64,000 bases of DNA from Pseudomonadota bacterium (GTDB taxonomy: Bacteria > Pseudomonadota > Gammaproteobacteria > Burkholderiales > Burkholderiaceae_C): NCBI GenBank assembly GCA_018241225.1, contig JAFEEG010000047.1:16351-80350 (forward strand). The letters run 5' to 3'. Below the pieces are notes generated by a model. The model did not search any database and had not been told where the DNA came from. It was given only the letters and a program-made list of their open reading frames with translations. Every line of letters starts with the position of its first letter. The stretch's first letter is position 1. The translations under genes were made by a program, and so were the position numbers. Shown in pieces: positions 34,505 through 43,368 of this stretch.

Positions 34505-35545
34505 TTGACCAGAAAACCAAGCCCCTCTTCTGCGACGCCCTCCCAGCCCGAACGCGCCCGCATGAGCGACGTGGCCCGCGCGGCGGGCGTGTCGCTGGTG
34601 ACCGTCTCGCGCGTCATCAACGAACCCGACAAGGTTGCCCCGGCCACGCTAAGCACGGTTCGCGCGGCCATCGAGCAACTGGGCTACGTGCCCAACCTCA
34701 CCGCCGGCAGCCTGGCCTCGAACCGCTCGCGCATCGTTGCCGCCATCGTCCCCACCATCTCCAACCTGGTCTTCTCCGAGACCGTGGAGGCTCTCGCGCA
34801 AACCCTGGCGGACGGGGGCTATCAACTGCTATTGGGCCAGAGCGGCTATCGGGCCAGTGACGAGGCAGCCTTGGTGGACACCTTCCTCGGTCGTCGGGTG
34901 GACGGACTGGTACTGACCGGCAGCGCCCAGTCGCCTGCTCTGCGCGCCAAGCTCAAGCGAGCCGGCGTGCCGGTCGTGCAGACCTGGGACCTGCCGACGC
35001 CGCCCAACACGCCCATCGACATGCTGGTCGGCTTCTCGAACCTGGAGGCCGGCAAGGCGGCGGCGCAGCATCTCGTCGACCGCGGGCACCGCGCCATGGC
35101 TTTCATCGGCGCCGAGGAAGACCGTTCGCGCCTGCGTCTCGAGGGCTTCCGCGCCGTGGCGGCCGCGCACGGCATCGACGACGTGCAAGCGGAACTGATT
35201 CGCCCGCCGGCGCTCATCGACGACGCCGGTCCTCGGCTTGCACAGATCGTGGCGCGGCGCCCGGACGTGACGGCCGTCTTTTGCAACAACGACCTGCTCG
35301 CCGCAGGCGTTCTCTTCGAGTGCGTCCAGCGCGGCTGGGATGTGCCGGGGCGCATGGCGGTGATGGGCTTTGGCGACCTCGCAGTGGCACGCGCTGCATC
35401 GCCGCGCCTGTCCACCGTGCAGGTGCGGCGTGCCGAGATGGGGGAACGCGCCGGCCAGATGCTGCTCGCACGGCTATCCGGCGAAGCGACCGGCCCGGAC
35501 TTGGTCGACATCGGCTTCGAGGTCGTTGCACGGGCCAGCACATGA
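34505..35545 (+). CDS. LacI-family regulator, first of a tandem pair
   Basis: A 346-residue repressor with the HTH MSDVARAAGVSLVTVSRVIN and hinge LGYVPNLTAGSLASNRSRIVAAIVP. The TTG at 34505 gives an N-terminal tail (TRKPSPSSATPSQPERAR) like that of the second copy; an ATG at 34562 begins directly at the HTH and is the alternative. It is divergent from the aldarate dehydratase operon with two identical operators between them. Its stop overlaps the next gene by ATGA. Confidence 0.88.
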   Translation: MTRKPSPSSATPSQPERARMSDVARAAGVSLVTVSRVINEPDKVAPATLSTVRAAIEQLGYVPNLTAGSLASNRSRIVAAIVPTISNLVFSETVEALAQTLADGGYQLLLGQSGYRASDEAALVDTFLGRRVDGLVLTGSAQSPALRAKLKRAGVPVVQTWDLPTPPNTPIDMLVGFSNLEAGKAAAQHLVDRGHRAMAFIGAEEDRSRLRLEGFRAVAAAHGIDDVQAELIRPPALIDDAGPRLAQIVARRPDVTAVFCNNDLLAAGVLFECVQRGWDVPGRMAVMGFGDLAVARAASPRLSTVQVRRAEMGERAGQMLLARLSGEATGPDLVDIGFEVVARAST

Positions 35546-36570
35546 GCAGCACGCAGCGCCCAGCCGCGCCGACACGCAGGCCGAAGGTGCTCATGTCGGA
35601 TGTGGCCAAGGCCGCAGGCGTGGCCCGCGTGACGGTCTCGCGCGTGTTGAGCGAGCCCGACAGCGTTGCGCCCGCTACGCGCGCAGCCGTCCAGAAGGCC
35701 ATTGCGCGCCTGGGCTACGTGCCCAATCTCAACGCCGGCACGCTCGCCTCCAGCCGATCGCGCATCGTCGGGGCCATCGTGCCGACACTGTCGAACGCGT
35801 GGTTCGCCGACACCATGGATGGGCTCGCCAAAGTGCTCGCGAAGACGGGCTACCAGTTGCTGCTGGGCCAGACTGCCTACGAGACGGAGGCCGAAGAGAA
35901 GCTCGTCGATGCGTTCATCGGCCGCCGGGTCGATGCTCTGGTGCTCACCGGCACGTCGCATAGTAAAGGCGTCCGAACCAAGCTGCGCAAGGCCGGCATC
36001 CCGACCATCGAATGCTGGGATCTCTGCGACGACCCGATCGACATGGTGGTCGGCTTCTCGAACGAGGCGGCCGGCGAAGCCGTAGCGGCACATCTGCTGG
36101 CCCGCGGCTGCCGGCGCTTCGGCTTCCTGGGCGCCGATGAGGATCGCGCCCGCAAGCGGCTGCAAGGCTACCGCGAAGCCATCGCGCGCTCCGGCGCAGG
36201 CAGTGTGGTGGTGCAGTCCGCCACGCCGCCCTCCTCCATCGACGACGGCGCCGCCGGCCTGGCGCGGCTCCTGGAGAGCGAACCGGGCCTGCAGGCCGTG
36301 TTCTGCAGCAACGACACCTTGGCGCTCGGCGCGCTGCTCGAATGCAGGCGGCGCGCCATCGCCGTCCCGCGAGACCTCGCGGTTGTGGGCTTCTCGGATC
36401 TGCCGGTGGCGGCCGCCTGCGTTCCGCCTCTCACCACAGTGCGGATCGATTCGCGCGGCCTGGGCGAACGCATCGGCACGCTGCTCGAGCACCGCCTCGG
36501 CCGCGATGCGCCAGAAGGCGCTCGCGTTCACGACGTCGGCTTCTCGCTGGCGATCCGCGACAGCGCCTGA
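35542..36570 (+). CDS. LacI-family regulator, second of a tandem pair
   Basis: A 342-residue repressor whose HTH MSDVAKAAGVARVTVSRVLS and hinge GYVPNLNAGTLASSRSRIVGAIVP closely resemble the preceding gene, indicating tandem duplication. The effector pockets diverge (ETVEALAQTLADGGYQLLLGQSGY versus DTMDGLAKVLAKTGYQLLLGQTAY), so they may answer different inducers. The start overlaps the upstream stop (ATGA), so both are made from one message and could form heterodimers. Confidence 0.9.
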   Translation: MSSTQRPAAPTRRPKVLMSDVAKAAGVARVTVSRVLSEPDSVAPATRAAVQKAIARLGYVPNLNAGTLASSRSRIVGAIVPTLSNAWFADTMDGLAKVLAKTGYQLLLGQTAYETEAEEKLVDAFIGRRVDALVLTGTSHSKGVRTKLRKAGIPTIECWDLCDDPIDMVVGFSNEAAGEAVAAHLLARGCRRFGFLGADEDRARKRLQGYREAIARSGAGSVVVQSATPPSSIDDGAAGLARLLESEPGLQAVFCSNDTLALGALLECRRRAIAVPRDLAVVGFSDLPVAAACVPPLTTVRIDSRGLGERIGTLLEHRLGRDAPEGARVHDVGFSLAIRDSA

Positions 36571-36596
36571 GAGGTTGGCCTCAGACGCGGGCGCTG
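36561..36596. terminator. Imperfect hairpin spanning two convergent stop codons
   Basis: CAGCGC (36561-36566) pairs with GCGCTG (36591-36596), and CTGAG (36567-36571) with CTCAG (36580-36584), leaving a 6-nt bulge on one side. It covers the ends of the LacI gene and the MFS gene, so it may be a bidirectional terminator. No T run is seen. Confidence 0.3.
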
Positions 36597-37927
36597 ACGA
36601 CCCCGTCATCGACCGCGGGCACACGCGGCGTGATCTCGAAGCGCTCGATCCGCCCGACGATCAGCCAGTAGCTGGCCACCGCGACCAGCCCATGCAAGCC
36701 GACGAACACGAGCGCCTGCTGAAAAGAGCCCGTCGCTCCCAGGATGTAGCCGATCACCACCGGGGTCGTAATGCCCGCGGTATTGCCAATCGCATTGAAC
36801 ACGCCACCGGTGAGGCCGATCATCTGCTTGGGTGCCGTATCTGCCACCACCGTCCAGCCCAGTGAGCCGAAGCCCTTGCCGAAGAACGCCAGCGACATCA
36901 GCACGACCACGAGCGTGTCGGACGTGACGTAGTTGCAACCGATCATCGCCACCGTCAGCACCAGGCCGATGGTGATCGGCACCTTGCGTGCGATGGTCAG
37001 CGACCCGGTGCGCTTGAGCAGCCAGTCCGACACGAAACCGGTTAATACACCGCCGATGCAGCCAGCGATCGCCGGGATCGAGGCCACGAACCCGGCCGTG
37101 AGGATGTTCATGCCACGTTCCTTGACCAGGTAGGTCGGGAACCACGAGACGAAGAACCAGGTGATGGCGGTGATGCAGTACTGCGCCAGAAAGATGCCCG
37201 ACAGCATACGGCTGCGAAAGAGGTCGCGAATGCCCGGTACCTGCGTGTCGTCGATGACGGCCTCGGCAGCGCTGCCTTGCGCCGAAAGCCCGACCAGGGC
37301 GCCACCCTTTCGCATCATGTCCAGCTCATCGGTGCTGAGCTTCGGATGCTCGCTCGGCACGTGATAGCTGCGCCACCAGAGCAAGGCCAGCAGCAGGCCC
37401 AGGCCGCCCATGACCGAGAACACATGCTCCCAACCGAACTGGTGATCGAGCCAGCCCATGAGCGGCGTGAAGATGGCGAGCGACACGTACTGCGCGCTGT
37501 TGAAGATGGCGCCAGCCATGCCGCGCTCAGCTGAGGGAAACCACGCCGCAATCACGCGTGCCGATGCGGGCCCTACCGGCGCCTCGAAGGTGCCGAGCAG
37601 GAAGCGCAGCACCAGCAGCGCCGCGAAGGCGGAGGCAAACCAGCTCGCAGCGCCCATGAACATCGTGCAGATCGACCACAGCACCAGGCCGCCGATCACC
37701 GTGCGCTTGGCGCCCAGCTTGTCGACGAGCCAGCCCGCCGGAATGTGGGCCAGCACGTAGGCCCAAGCGAAGGACGAGAACAGCCACCCCATCTGCACGG
37801 GCGTGAGGCCCAGTTCCTTGGACATGCCGGCGCCGGCGACCGACAAAGTGGCGCGATCGCCGGTGCTGAAGGCAAGCACGATCGTGATGAGGGCGAGGAT
37901 GAGATACCGCTGGCGGTTCTTGAACAT
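36581..37927 (-). CDS. MFS transporter, sugar-acid (ACS/glucarate-galactonate) type
   Basis: A 448-residue major facilitator with 12 predicted membrane helices and the motif 2/3 loop GWLVDKLGAKRTVIGG between helices 2 and 3. Start RYLILALITIVLAFSTGDRATLSVAG and the segment RFLLGTFEAPVGPASARVIAAWFPSAERG resemble anion:cation symporter members such as the glucarate (GudP), galactarate and galactonate (DgoT) porters. It lies downstream of two sugar-acid dehydratase genes on the same strand, so it probably imports their substrate by proton symport. Confidence 0.88.
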   Translation of the reverse strand: MFKNRQRYLILALITIVLAFSTGDRATLSVAGAGMSKELGLTPVQMGWLFSSFAWAYVLAHIPAGWLVDKLGAKRTVIGGLVLWSICTMFMGAASWFASAFAALLVLRFLLGTFEAPVGPASARVIAAWFPSAERGMAGAIFNSAQYVSLAIFTPLMGWLDHQFGWEHVFSVMGGLGLLLALLWWRSYHVPSEHPKLSTDELDMMRKGGALVGLSAQGSAAEAVIDDTQVPGIRDLFRSRMLSGIFLAQYCITAITWFFVSWFPTYLVKERGMNILTAGFVASIPAIAGCIGGVLTGFVSDWLLKRTGSLTIARKVPITIGLVLTVAMIGCNYVTSDTLVVVLMSLAFFGKGFGSLGWTVVADTAPKQMIGLTGGVFNAIGNTAGITTPVVIGYILGATGSFQQALVFVGLHGLVAVASYWLIVGRIERFEITPRVPAVDDGVVSARV

Positions 37928-38137
37928 AGGTCTCCTTGAATGCTTGTCGCGAGCAACCGCCCAGGCGGGAACAGATGAGCGCCGAAATCAGAGCCCCAAT
38001 TGGAAAGGCAGGTTCATGCGGCGCGAAGGGCATCGCGCCCGCAACTGCCCGTCGGGTCCCAAATGGCGGAACGAATCGCCCGAAGTACGTGGAATCGCGT
38101 ACCGCGCGCTCCACGCAAGGGGGGCGCGTTGCAGCGC

Positions 38138-39868
38138 CTAGAAGATGTCGGGTTCTCCGGCGGATTCGCCGAACTGCGCCTGCAGGAAGTCCATGTCGCA
38201 GCCCTGGTCGGCCTGCAGGATGTGCTCGGTGAACATCCAGCCGTAGCCACGGCCGAAGCGCGGCGGCGGCGGCACCCACGCAGCGCGACGGCGTGCGAGT
38301 TCCTCGTCGCTCACCTGCACGTCGAGCCGGCGATTGGGCACGTCGATGCTGATGATGTCGCCCGTGCGCACCAGCGCCAGGTTGCCGCCCACATACGCTT
38401 CGGGCGCCACATGCAGCGCGCAGGCGCCGTAGCTCGTGCCGCTCATGCGCGCGTCGCTTACGCGCAGCATGTCGCGCACGCCTTGTTTCAAGAGCTTCAC
38501 CGGGATGGGGACCATTCCCCACTCCGGCATGCCCGGCCCGCCCTTGGGGCCGGCGTTGCGCAGCACGATGACGTGGTCCTCAGTGATGTCCGCGTTGTCA
38601 TCGTCCAGCATCTTTTTGAGCGACGGGTAGTCGTCGAACACCACGGCCGGCCCACTGTGCTTGAGGAACTTCTCGCTCATCGCGCTGGGCTTGATCACGC
38701 AGCCGTCGGGCGCGAGGTTGCCCTTGAGCCTGGCCAAAGCGCCTTCGACATACACGGGGTTGACCAGGGTGCGGATCACGTCGTCGTTGTAGACCTGCGC
38801 GCCTTCGATGTTCTCGCCGATGGTCTTGCCGGTGACAGTCGCCTCGCCCAGATGAAGGTGCACGTCGATGCGCTTCATCAGCGCCGGCAGGCCGCCAGCG
38901 TAGTAAAAGTCTTCCATGAGGTACTGGCTGGTGCCGCTGGGCCGAACGTTCGCGATCACCGGCACCTTGCGGCTGATCTCATCGAAATCGTCCAGACTGA
39001 TGTCGGCCTTGGCGCGGCGCGCCATCGCGATCACGTGGATGATGGCGTTGGTCGAGCAGCCCATGGCCATGGCCACGGTGATGGCGTTCAAGAAGGCATT
39101 GCGGCTCTGTATGCGCGACGGCCGCAGGTCCTCGTGGACCATCTCGACGATGCGGCGGCCCACATGGGCCGACATGCGCTGGTGGCCGGCCTCGACCGCC
39201 GGCACGCTCGATGCACCCGGCAATGCCATGCCCAACGCTTCCGCGATGGCGGTCATGGTGCTGGCCGTGCCCATGGTCATGCAGGTGCCCGGGCTGCGCG
39301 CGATGCCGCTGATGATGCTGTCCCACTCGGGCTCGGTGATGAGGCCGGCGCGCCGGTCGTCCCAGAACTTGAATGCGTCCGAGCCCGAGCCCAGGGTCTT
39401 GCCGCGCGAGTTGCCGCGCAGCATCGGCCCGGCGGGCAGGAAGATGGCCGGCACGTCGGCACTGGTGGCGCCCAGCAGCATGGCCGGCGTCGTCTTGTCG
39501 CAGCCGCCCATGAGCACGACCGCGTCCACCGGATAGCAGCGGATCATCTCCTCCACTTCCATGGCCATCATGTTGCGGTACAGCAGCGCCGAAGGCTTCA
39601 CGATCGAGTCGTTCAGCGAGATGGTCGGCATCTCCAGCGGAAAGCCGCCGGCCTGCAGCACGCCACGCTTGACGTCGTCCACGCGCTGGCGAAAGTGCAT
39701 GTGGCAGGGGTTGTAATCCGACCAGCTGTTCATGATCGCGATCAGCGGCTTGCCTTCCCACTCCTTGCGGTCGTAGCCCATCTGCATGATGCGGCTGCGG
39801 TGGTTGAAGGTGCGGAAGTCGTTGTTCGCGAGCCAGCGCTGGCTGCGCAGTTTCTTGAGTTCGGCCAT
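38138..39868 (-). CDS. IlvD/Edd-family sugar-acid dehydratase
   Basis: A 576-residue iron-sulfur dehydratase of the IlvD/Edd family, in the pentonate/hexonate branch (L-arabinonate, D-xylonate and related acids). The cluster cysteines are visible in YNPCHMHF, GGCDKTTPAML and SPGTCMTMGTAS, and the Mg/substrate region in SDARMSGTSYGACALH. The reaction yields a 2-keto-3-deoxy sugar acid. The ATG at 39868 lies 14 bp after the upstream stop; a GTG at 39907 is in frame but overlaps that gene. Paired with mannonate dehydratase and an MFS porter. Confidence 0.88.
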   Translation of the reverse strand: MAELKKLRSQRWLANNDFRTFNHRSRIMQMGYDRKEWEGKPLIAIMNSWSDYNPCHMHFRQRVDDVKRGVLQAGGFPLEMPTISLNDSIVKPSALLYRNMMAMEVEEMIRCYPVDAVVLMGGCDKTTPAMLLGATSADVPAIFLPAGPMLRGNSRGKTLGSGSDAFKFWDDRRAGLITEPEWDSIISGIARSPGTCMTMGTASTMTAIAEALGMALPGASSVPAVEAGHQRMSAHVGRRIVEMVHEDLRPSRIQSRNAFLNAITVAMAMGCSTNAIIHVIAMARRAKADISLDDFDEISRKVPVIANVRPSGTSQYLMEDFYYAGGLPALMKRIDVHLHLGEATVTGKTIGENIEGAQVYNDDVIRTLVNPVYVEGALARLKGNLAPDGCVIKPSAMSEKFLKHSGPAVVFDDYPSLKKMLDDDNADITEDHVIVLRNAGPKGGPGMPEWGMVPIPVKLLKQGVRDMLRVSDARMSGTSYGACALHVAPEAYVGGNLALVRTGDIISIDVPNRRLDVQVSDEELARRRAAWVPPPPRFGRGYGWMFTEHILQADQGCDMDFLQAQFGESAGEPDIF

Positions 39869-39882
39869 GGCGGCGATGTACT

Positions 39883-40971
39883 TCAGTTTTGCGGCGCTGT
39901 CGACCACACGCCGACCGCCTGCAGCAGGCCGCGCGTGTAGCCCAGGGCGAAGGACATGAAGCGCTCGCGACCCTCGTCAATCTCGGACACGGGCACGTGG
40001 TCGGGGCACAGCGGGCCCGCATAGCCGCCCCGCTGGTAGGCCTGGATGGCCTGGTACATGTCGACGTCGCCCTCGTCGGGGAACACTTCCTGGAAGTCGA
40101 GGTAACCACCGCGGATGTTGCGGAAATGGACCATGAAGATGCGCCCGGTGGAGGCGAACTCCTCGATGACCGGGATCATCGCCTTGCCCGGCTCCTTGAA
40201 CATCTCGGCCACGGTGCCCTGGCAAAAGTTCAGGCCGTGGTTCTTGCTGGGCGAGAGCGCCAGGAACTTGCGGATGCCGTCGGCCGAGCCAACCACATGC
40301 TCGATGCCGTTGAGGCCGCCCACCGGGTAGGCCGGGTCGTGCGGATGGCAGGCCAGGCGCACGCCGGCCTTATCTGCCGCCGGCACCAGGCCCTCAACCA
40401 GAAATTCGATCGCGTCCCAACCGGCCTTCTCGGTCACCGGGGGCACTTCCCGCGCCATCTTCTGCCCGCAGAGCATGGCAGAAGCCGAGCCGCCCTCTTC
40501 CTGGTTGCTGGGGTAGCCCACGCCCCAGTACGAATGCTTCTGGTCGTCCGCCGCCGAGTACTCGGCATAGACGAAGCCCGAGTTCTTCGCGCCGCCCCGT
40601 CCGGGCTTGAGGCCGGTGCGGGTGATGCCGACCATCTGCACGTTGTACTTGAGGCAGGTGATGCCGGCGTCTGCCGCCTTCTGGATGTTTTGCGCCAGCA
40701 TGGCGCGCTGCTTCTTCGCACCCTCGATGTCGGTGAGCGAATCCAGCAGGATGGCGCCGACGTCGAGCGCGAAAACGTCGAGCTTGAGGCCGAAGCCCTC
40801 GACCCACTTGCGGTAGTCGCGCAGCTTGGCCGCGTCCCAGGCACTGACGCCGCCCGAGGCCGAGACCAGTTCGGTGCCGCGGTTGTCGAGCACCACGTGC
40901 TGCACGCCGAGTTGGGTCGAAAGGCGCAACCGACGCTCGTCGGGGTTGAGGAGTTGTTCGCTGATGTACAC
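39883..40971 (-). CDS. uxuA: Mannonate dehydratase (UxuA-like)
   Basis: A 362-residue TIM-barrel enzyme of the UxuA family, converting D-mannonate to 2-keto-3-deoxygluconate with a divalent metal. Diagnostic segments are KYNVQMVG, RLACHPHDPAYP (metal-binding histidines), GLNFCQGTVAEM, HFRNIRGG and LCPDHVP. The GTG at 40971 with AGAGG 8 bp upstream was chosen; the frame runs back to 41178 but would overlap the LysR gene. No fructuronate reductase or KDG kinase/aldolase is in the window, so products may be handled by genes elsewhere. Confidence 0.85.
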   Translation of the reverse strand: MYISEQLLNPDERRLRLSTQLGVQHVVLDNRGTELVSASGGVSAWDAAKLRDYRKWVEGFGLKLDVFALDVGAILLDSLTDIEGAKKQRAMLAQNIQKAADAGITCLKYNVQMVGITRTGLKPGRGGAKNSGFVYAEYSAADDQKHSYWGVGYPSNQEEGGSASAMLCGQKMAREVPPVTEKAGWDAIEFLVEGLVPAADKAGVRLACHPHDPAYPVGGLNGIEHVVGSADGIRKFLALSPSKNHGLNFCQGTVAEMFKEPGKAMIPVIEEFASTGRIFMVHFRNIRGGYLDFQEVFPDEGDVDMYQAIQAYQRGGYAGPLCPDHVPVSEIDEGRERFMSFALGYTRGLLQAVGVWSTAPQN

Positions 40972-41009
40972 GGTGTTTGCCTCTTTGGAACGGATGCCCT
41001 CGATGTTGC

Positions 41010-41025
41010 ATGGACACGTGTCCAT
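41010..41025. promoter_or_regulatory. 16-bp perfect palindrome upstream of uxuA
   Basis: ATGGACACGTGTCCAT is a perfect palindrome 39 bp upstream of the GTG start on the minus strand. It looks like an operator for a dimeric LacI- or GntR-type repressor. No gene for a matching regulator is immediately adjacent apart from the LysR gene, whose family prefers a different pattern. Confidence 0.55.
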
Positions 41026-41116
41026 TTCAAAGCAGCCAACCGGCCCCGGGCGCAGGCTCAGCGCGCCGATTCCCACATGTTGGGAAAGAAGCTCGAGCGC
41101 TGTGCCGGGGTGGTCG

Positions 41117-42016
41117 TTAGGCGGCCGAACGCGGCCTTCGCGCAGCCACAAAGTCGCCGATGGTGCGCAGCAGCGCATCGAGCAAGGGCGATTCCTCGTC
41201 TTTGAGCCGATAGAAATGAAGGTCCATCGATGCTTCGCCGCGTGTCTTCAAAGGCCGATAGGCAATCCCCGGAAAGTGGACGTTGAGCATCGACTCGGGA
41301 ACCAGCGAAACGACTCGGCCCGTGATCACCGACAAGGTGGCCGTGACCACGTCGTGCACCGGCGGCGCGAATTTGGGTTCAAAGCCATGGTTGCGGCACA
41401 GCTGCAGGGCGCCCGCAATGAGATTGGGCGCCACGCCGGTGACCAGCGTCTCGCCCTGCAGGGCCTCCAGTTCCACCACCTCCTTCTGCGCCAGCGGGTG
41501 GCGTTCGCCCAGCGCGAGAAAGAGCGGCTCGCTCGCCAGGAACTCGCCCCGGATGTCCGGCTCGTCGGGCAGCCATCGCTCGAACACGAGTTGCACGCGG
41601 CCTTGCCGCAGCGCCGCCACCTGCTCGGCCGTCTGCGCATGGTTGAGCACCACCTCGACATCCGGATGCGTGGAGGTGAACTGCGCAATGAGTTCCGCAA
41701 TGACGCCGAACACCGACGAGCCGTAGATCCCGATGCCGATTCGCCCGGCCTGACCTAGCGCCGCCTGCCGCACCCGCTGCGCCGCTTGGGCGAGCGAGGC
41801 ACGCAAGCCCAGTGCCTCGTCCAACAGGATTTGGCCTGCCTGCGTCGGCAGCATGCCCCGCGGCGTTCGCTTGAAGAGCGTAGCGCCCAGCTCGGCTTCC
41901 AGGGCCTGAATGTGGCGGGTCAAAGGCGGTTGCGACACGTGCAGCCGTTCGGCCGCACGGCCGATGTGCTTCTCCTCGGCCACGGCGATGAAGTAGTTCA
42001 GCTGGCGCAGGTCCAT
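41117..42016 (-). CDS. LysR-family transcriptional regulator (CatM/BenM-like)
   Basis: A 299-residue LysR regulator with the winged HTH MDLRQLNYFIAVAEEKHIGRAAERLHVSQPPLTRHIQ and a periplasmic-binding-like effector domain. The HIGRAAERLHVSQPPLTRHI signature is shared with aromatic and dicarboxylate responsive members. It is divergent from the ABC transporter/uronate dehydrogenase operon and upstream of uxuA on its own strand, so it may control either or both. Confidence 0.9.
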   Translation of the reverse strand: MDLRQLNYFIAVAEEKHIGRAAERLHVSQPPLTRHIQALEAELGATLFKRTPRGMLPTQAGQILLDEALGLRASLAQAAQRVRQAALGQAGRIGIGIYGSSVFGVIAELIAQFTSTHPDVEVVLNHAQTAEQVAALRQGRVQLVFERWLPDEPDIRGEFLASEPLFLALGERHPLAQKEVVELEALQGETLVTGVAPNLIAGALQLCRNHGFEPKFAPPVHDVVTATLSVITGRVVSLVPESMLNVHFPGIAYRPLKTRGEASMDLHFYRLKDEESPLLDALLRTIGDFVAARRPRSAA

Positions 42017-42159
42017 GGATCTACATCTTAACTTTTAGGTATCGAAAGCTGCGAAATAAGAAATGGACGGTAAGAAGTAGTCCGACAAAACTTCGCCAAT
42101 CGCCGCACGAAAGCCGCGATCACAAACCGAGCGAAGGCTCAACGACAGGAGACAACGAA

Positions 42160-43365
42160 GTGAACATCCCAGCGCTTTGCCCCATTTCGCGCCGTGCAGT
42201 GCTCCGCACGGGCCTCGGCGCAGCCGTCACCGCCGCACTTCCAGGCGCCTGGGCGCAGGCCCAGCCCAAGTTCGGCAGCAGCCCCGTGCCGCTCGGCGTT
42301 ATCGACGTCGCGGGCAACCTGGCGCTTACGCAGAAGATCTTCGACGCCTACGCCGCGGCCAACAAGGAGCGCGTGTCGCGCTTCACCTTCACGCGCTCCC
42401 CGGCCCCCGAACTGGCCGGAAAGATCCGCGCGATGCAGGCAGCCAACCGCGTCGAGCTGCACATGGTGCTGACCGGCCTGGACGGCATTGCCGCCGGCAT
42501 CGAGCAAGGCGTGTGGCAGGACCTGAGCCCCTACTACGCGCAAATTGGCAACCCGGCTGATCTGTACGACGGCGCTGCGGCCGCGATCCAGAAACAGGCT
42601 GGCGGCAACGGCATGCTGATCGCCTTCTCGCAGCAAGGGCCCCTGCTCGAATACGCACCGGCACGCGTGGCCAAGCCACCTAAGACGCTGGACGACCTGC
42701 TGACCTGGACGCGGGCCAACCCCAACAAGTTCTTCTATGCGCGGCCGGCCAATTCCGGGCCAGGCCGCACCTTTGTGATGGCCCTGCCCCACATGCTGGG
42801 CGACAAGGACCCGCTCGATCCGGTCAAGGGCTGGGACAAGACCTGGGCCTTCCTGAAGGAGCTCAACAAGAACGTCGAGTACTACCCCTCCGGCACCACG
42901 CCCACCATGCGCGAACTGGCCCAGGGCTCGCGCGACATGATCATCTCGACCATGGGCTGGGACATCTACCCGCGCGTGCAGGGCATCGTGCCCAAGGACA
43001 TGGCGGTCACCGCCTTCGACAAGCCCGTGTTCGTGGCCGACGGACAGTTCGTCGCCATTCCCAAGGGCTTGCCCGAAGACCGGCTGGCCGCAGCGCTCGA
43101 TGTGCTGAAGTTCATGCTGCAGGCGCCGCAGCAGGCCATGGTCTATGCCGATGGCTACCTCTACCCTGGCCCGGCGCGCAAGGGCGTGACGTTGGCGCAG
43201 GCGCCGGCCGAAAGCCAGAAGATCCTCGGCGAGTTCGGACGCCTGTCCTACTACGACCCGCTGCTGGCCTCCATCCCGGTCAAGGCGCCGCTGGAGCCCA
43301 AGCCGCTGATCGCCATGTTCCGCGCCTGGGACGAGCAAATCGGCGCGCAGAAGGTGAAGGCCTGA
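42160..43365 (+). CDS. ABC transporter periplasmic substrate-binding protein
   Basis: A 401-residue extracellular solute-binding protein of the polyamine/iron type. The leader MNIPALCPISRRAVLRTGLG has a twin-arginine SRRAVLR motif, then a hydrophobic core ending near AWAQA. The GTG at 42160 has AGGAGA 7 bp upstream. The mature part alternates two lobes (TRSPAPELAGKI, GQFVAIPKGLPEDRL). The operon joins it to an ATPase, two permeases and uronate-oxidising enzymes, so its ligand is probably a uronate, aldarate or short oligouronide. Confidence 0.88.
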   Translation: MNIPALCPISRRAVLRTGLGAAVTAALPGAWAQAQPKFGSSPVPLGVIDVAGNLALTQKIFDAYAAANKERVSRFTFTRSPAPELAGKIRAMQAANRVELHMVLTGLDGIAAGIEQGVWQDLSPYYAQIGNPADLYDGAAAAIQKQAGGNGMLIAFSQQGPLLEYAPARVAKPPKTLDDLLTWTRANPNKFFYARPANSGPGRTFVMALPHMLGDKDPLDPVKGWDKTWAFLKELNKNVEYYPSGTTPTMRELAQGSRDMIISTMGWDIYPRVQGIVPKDMAVTAFDKPVFVADGQFVAIPKGLPEDRLAAALDVLKFMLQAPQQAMVYADGYLYPGPARKGVTLAQAPAESQKILGEFGRLSYYDPLLASIPVKAPLEPKPLIAMFRAWDEQIGAQKVKA

Positions 43366-43368
43366 TCG

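Noticed and set aside
34846-36624. Minus-strand open frame of 592 codons over the LacI pair
   Set aside because: Both LacI genes on the other strand have complete domains; this translation has none.
38000-39940. Plus-strand open frame of 646 codons
   Set aside because: Antisense to the IlvD/Edd gene, whose cluster motifs are intact; the long open frame comes from codon bias.
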